DNA of 64,000 nucleotides from Marinoscillum sp. 108 (GTDB lineage Bacteria > Bacteroidota > Bacteroidia > Cytophagales > Cyclobacteriaceae), in NCBI RefSeq assembly GCF_902506655.1, contig NZ_LR734808.1, positions 3,346,501 to 3,410,500 of the forward strand. The letters run 5' to 3'. Both the position numbers and the translations under genes were made by a program. The notes beneath the pieces were generated by a model. It was not told the origin of the DNA and made no database searches. It worked only from the letters and a program-made list of their open reading frames with translations. Of this stretch, positions 61,413 to 64,000 are shown one piece after another (the first letter of the stretch is position 1; every line of letters starts with the position of its first letter).

Positions 61413-63737
61413 ATGAACGGGAAATTCTTATTGTGCGTCATCGTACTTTTTGCTATTGGCATGAATGTCACAGCACGCGAGGCGCAGAAAGGGGTATTGG
61501 ATTTGAGGGATGCTGACCTATCCGCTGCGCCCGTTCCCCTGAATGGTGAATGGACTTTTTTTTGGGAGCAATTGCTCTCCCCGGACGCTATCTCATCTTC
61601 CACTCAGGACTTTTTTTATTTCCCCGAGCTTTGGAATAATCACAGCTCCCATGGTGGAGTGTCGCTTTCACGGAATGGTTTTGCTACTTACCATTTGACT
61701 ATTCTGCTACCACGTGATCGGACGGATCTCGCCCTGAGAATCAAACATGTCTATTCGGCAGCCAGACTGTATATCGAGGATGAAAGGATCGATTTTGGTG
61801 GGCAGGTAGGAATGGATCCGGCTACCTCAGATCCCAAATGGGTGCCCCAGATCATTGAATTACCAGATCAGGACACTGTTCGGATTACCCTTCAGATCTC
61901 CAATTTTTCTCACCGGAAAGGTGGAGCCAGAGAAGCGATTCTTTTAGGCGATGAGGCTTTTTTGAGAAGTCAGGCCAACGAACTTCTGGCTTTTGACTTG
62001 TTGCTGACTGGTACTTTGGTAATGACCGGCTTGTTTTTTTGTGCCCTTTATTTTTTCGGTCAACGAGAAAAGTCAGCCATTTTCTTTTCAGTTTTTTGTC
62101 TCACTTTTTCCTATCGGGTGGTGGGTGCTGATGATTATACCTTACAAATTATTTATCCGGGTATGGCGTGGCTGACGAGTATTCGCCTTGAATATCTATC
62201 GCTATTTGTGCCTCCTATCTTCTTCACACTTTATACGCACGCACTTTTTCCACTGAAATATCGTGTCAATCCCCTGTATGTTTTCGTGGCCATTTCCATC
62301 CTAGCTTCTGGCATTACATTGATTTTTCCACCAACGGTTTTCACCAGCTTGGTGGATGCCTATTTGATTCTGCTCCTCGCGGGTATTTTAATCGTGGCGT
62401 ATGTATACATCCGGGCATATCAGCGAAACATGGAGGGGTCCAGATATGCTTTGATCAGCTCGCTGATGATTTTAATGATCTTCTCTTACAAGATTTACCT
62501 TTATATGGGTGCGGCGGAAGAGATTGAGTTGATTTCCTTTGTGGGGTACCTGGCGTTCTTCTTTTTTCAGTCGCTCATTTTGTTTTTTCTCTTTACCAAT
62601 TCCTTGAAAGAGGCCAAAGAGCAAGCGGAACATGCCGCCCGCACCAAGTCGGAGTTTCTTTCTATGATGTCTCATGAAATCAGGACACCCATGAATGCTG
62701 TGATAGGGTTGTCCAACTATTTGCTGGGAGATCAACCCACCAAAAATCAGGAAGAAACCCTCAATACCCTCAAGTTTTCAGCTGAAAACCTCCTGGTCAT
62801 CATCAATGATATTCTTGACTTCAGTAAAATTGAGGCTGATAAAATTGAGTTTGAATACAGGTCGGTCGATATCCGGTCGCTTATTGAGAACCTGAACCGT
62901 GTGTTTTTGCCGATTGCGGATGCCAAAAAGCTGAAAGTCGTCTTTGAGTGTGATGATCGAATTCCGCAATTCATATCCTGTGATCAGACCCGAACTAGTC
63001 AGATACTGACCAATCTGCTGAGCAATGCCATTAAATTTACAGAAGAAGGAGTGATCAGGTTGAGTTTAAAATGCGAATCACAGACCAATGACCATGTGGT
63101 CATTAAATTTGAAGTAGCAGATACTGGTATCGGGATAGAGAAGCAACGACAAGAGGATATTTTTCAGAGTTTTACACAGGCGAGTTCCTCCACTAACCGA
63201 CGCTACGGAGGTACAGGTCTGGGGCTTACCATTACAAAAAAATTGCTCAAATTGCAGGGGTCTGACCTGATGCTGGAGAGTGAATTGGGCAATGGCTCAT
63301 TGTTTTGGTTCACTCAGCAATTCGCAATAGTTGAAGATATTATATTAGAGAGCATGCCTGACAACATAGAGGAACAACAACTGCCGCTTGATGTGCTATT
63401 GGTTGAAGACAATCAGATCAATGTGATGGTGGCATCCAAGTTTTTAAATAAGTGGGGAGCCAGTGTGACTGTGGCGGCAAATGGTATAGAGGCAATAGAA
63501 GCCATCTCAACCCGCAATTTTCACGTGGTGTTGATGGATCTGCAGATGCCGGTGATGGATGGTTTTGAAGCAGCTGAGGAAATCAGAAAGAAGAATAATC
63601 TGACTCCAATTATCGCTTTGACGGCCTCAGCACTACCCGAAGAACAGAAAAAAATCAGAAACTCGGGAATGAATGATTATATTATCAAGCCCTTTGACCC
63701 GGGGGAACTTTTAAAAAAGCTCCGTCACTATACCTGA
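61413..63737 (+). CDS. Hybrid sensor kinase: DISM-like sensor, 7TM, HisKA, HATPase, receiver
   Basis: 774 residues. Signal peptide, then an extracytoplasmic beta domain ([20 protein letters not shown] onward, about residues 25-190), then about seven membrane helices (about 195-400). The HisKA box [20 protein letters not shown] has His421. The ATPase domain follows (N-box [18 protein letters not shown]1 [10 protein letters not shown]2 [11 protein letters not shown]). A C-terminal receiver domain carries Asp709 in [12 protein letters not shown] and Lys in YIIKPFD. It is a phosphorelay kinase with no cognate output regulator gene adjacent. A paralogous gene follows it directly. Confidence 0.93.
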   Translation: MNGKFLLCVIVLFAIGMNVTAREAQKGVLDLRDADLSAAPVPLNGEWTFFWEQLLSPDAISSSTQDFFYFPELWNNHSSHGGVSLSRNGFATYHLTILLPRDRTDLALRIKHVYSAARLYIEDERIDFGGQVGMDPATSDPKWVPQIIELPDQDTVRITLQISNFSHRKGGAREAILLGDEAFLRSQANELLAFDLLLTGTLVMTGLFFCALYFFGQREKSAIFFSVFCLTFSYRVVGADDYTLQIIYPGMAWLTSIRLEYLSLFVPPIFFTLYTHALFPLKYRVNPLYVFVAISILASGITLIFPPTVFTSLVDAYLILLLAGILIVAYVYIRAYQRNMEGSRYALISSLMILMIFSYKIYLYMGAAEEIELISFVGYLAFFFFQSLILFFLFTNSLKEAKEQAEHAARTKSEFLSMMSHEIRTPMNAVIGLSNYLLGDQPTKNQEETLNTLKFSAENLLVIINDILDFSKIEADKIEFEYRSVDIRSLIENLNRVFLPIADAKKLKVVFECDDRIPQFISCDQTRTSQILTNLLSNAIKFTEEGVIRLSLKCESQTNDHVVIKFEVADTGIGIEKQRQEDIFQSFTQASSSTNRRYGGTGLGLTITKKLLKLQGSDLMLESELGNGSLFWFTQQFAIVEDIILESMPDNIEEQQLPLDVLLVEDNQINVMVASKFLNKWGASVTVAANGIEAIEAISTRNFHVVLMDLQMPVMDGFEAAEEIRKKNNLTPIIALTASALPEEQKKIRNSGMNDYIIKPFDPGELLKKLRHYT

Positions 63738-63743
63738 TACTGG

Positions 63744-64000
63744 ATGTTCGCATCGCGATTTGTCATTTGCTGTCTGTTACTTTTTATTGGAAATTTCTCC
63801 ATGGGGCAGACTCAATCTGCTACTATAGATTTGAGAAACGCCGATTTCAGCAAAAGCCTTTCGCTCGATGGGACCTACGAGTTTTATTGGGATCAACTGC
63901 TGCTACCCGGTCAGTTGGATACACTGACTCCTGGCTATTTCCCGTTTCCCTCACTGTGGAACAATCAGTTTGTAGGTGACAAGCATTTGAATGCAAACGG
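63744..64000 (+). CDS. N-terminal part of a paralogous DISM-type sensor protein (3' truncated by window)
   Basis: An ATG at 63744, six bases after the previous stop, opens a frame still running at the window end (about 85 codons). It encodes a signal peptide (MFASRFVICCLLLFIGNFSM followed by GQ) and then IDLRNADFSKSLSLDGTYEF and YWDQLLLPGQ. These align with the start of the upstream kinase ([31 protein letters not shown]), including the later P-x-LWNN motif. It is therefore a tandem duplicate; whether it also has kinase and receiver domains lies outside the window. Confidence 0.8.
   Translation, partial: MFASRFVICCLLLFIGNFSMGQTQSATIDLRNADFSKSLSLDGTYEFYWDQLLLPGQLDTLTPGYFPFPSLWNNQFVGDKHLNAN

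Noticed and set aside
1-64000. CRISPR arrays, tRNA or rRNA genes, insertion sequences, prophage
   Set aside because: No regularly spaced repeats, cloverleaf or rRNA-like sequences, transposase motifs or structural phage genes were noticed on either strand; tRNA absence was judged by eye only.

Overview
The window looks like a chromosomal segment of a gliding-type marine or soil Bacteroidota bacterium, most likely order Cytophagales. This is inferred from gene content: a RicT/PSP1-gldH pair, the type IX secretion genes porU and porV, DUF4249 with a TonB-dependent receptor, SiaB-family and 7TMR-DISM signalling proteins, a short primary sigma factor, and promoter-like TAnnTTTG boxes instead of Shine-Dalgarno-led genes. 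No rRNA, tRNA, CRISPR array, transposase, integrase or prophage gene was recognised. No gene-free stretch exceeds about 250 bases.

Layout. 1-0.9 kb: the 3' end of a PSP1/RicT-like gene overlapping gldH. 0.9-5.8 kb (minus): a very large SF1 helicase with a nuclease-like tail, and a membrane-anchored helix-hairpin-helix protein. 5.9-9.3 kb (plus): hemA and a secreted WG-repeat protein. 9.4-15.2 kb (minus): a type IX secretion operon, porU-porV plus a catalytically dead M16 peptidase homologue. 15.3-16.6 kb (minus): pssA and a metallo-beta-lactamase-fold hydrolase. 16.7-21.9 kb (plus): an FAD oxidoreductase, a 1093-residue HExxH/beta-propeller/beta-barrel protein and yicC, ending in a strong bidirectional terminator. 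21.9-31 kb: small lipoproteins, a MazG-like pyrophosphohydrolase and YciI, facing a long minus-strand run (rnhB, a repeat protein, an envelope protein, csaA, a CAT-like acyltransferase, xth, a lipoprotein, gcvT, comB). 31-37 kb (plus): a TonB-dependent receptor, a NUDIX hydrolase, a MATE exporter, a lipoprotein and a TetA-like MFS transporter. 37.3-40 kb: a NarL-type response regulator, with a structured leader, overlapping its 7TM sensor kinase. 40-42 kb (minus): an SDR enzyme and an MFS transporter.

42-57 kb is the most distinctive part. A stand-alone SiaB-family kinase is followed by three copies of one module: a small PadR repressor directly followed by an orphan FtsX/MacB-type permease of 858-881 residues. 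Each permease carries a short N-terminal prefix domain and none has an ATPase gene beside it. A DUF4249/TonB-dependent-receptor pair lies between modules 1 and 2, and a 5'-nucleotidase lipoprotein lies between modules 2 and 3. Inverted repeats flank the presumed promoters of modules 1 and 3. The arrangement resembles PadR-linked orphan permeases known from Acidobacteria (ADOP family). The natural reading is a set of de-repressible envelope-stress or efflux systems, but no substrate can be read from sequence.

57-64 kb: the primary sigma factor gene rpoD with a terminator, a divergent porin and aminotransferase separated by a textbook Bacteroidota promoter, a heptose-7-phosphate kinase-like PfkB protein, a hybrid 7TM sensor kinase, and the start of a tandem paralogue of that kinase cut by the window end. 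Identifications rest on motifs and remembered family features; no database search was run.
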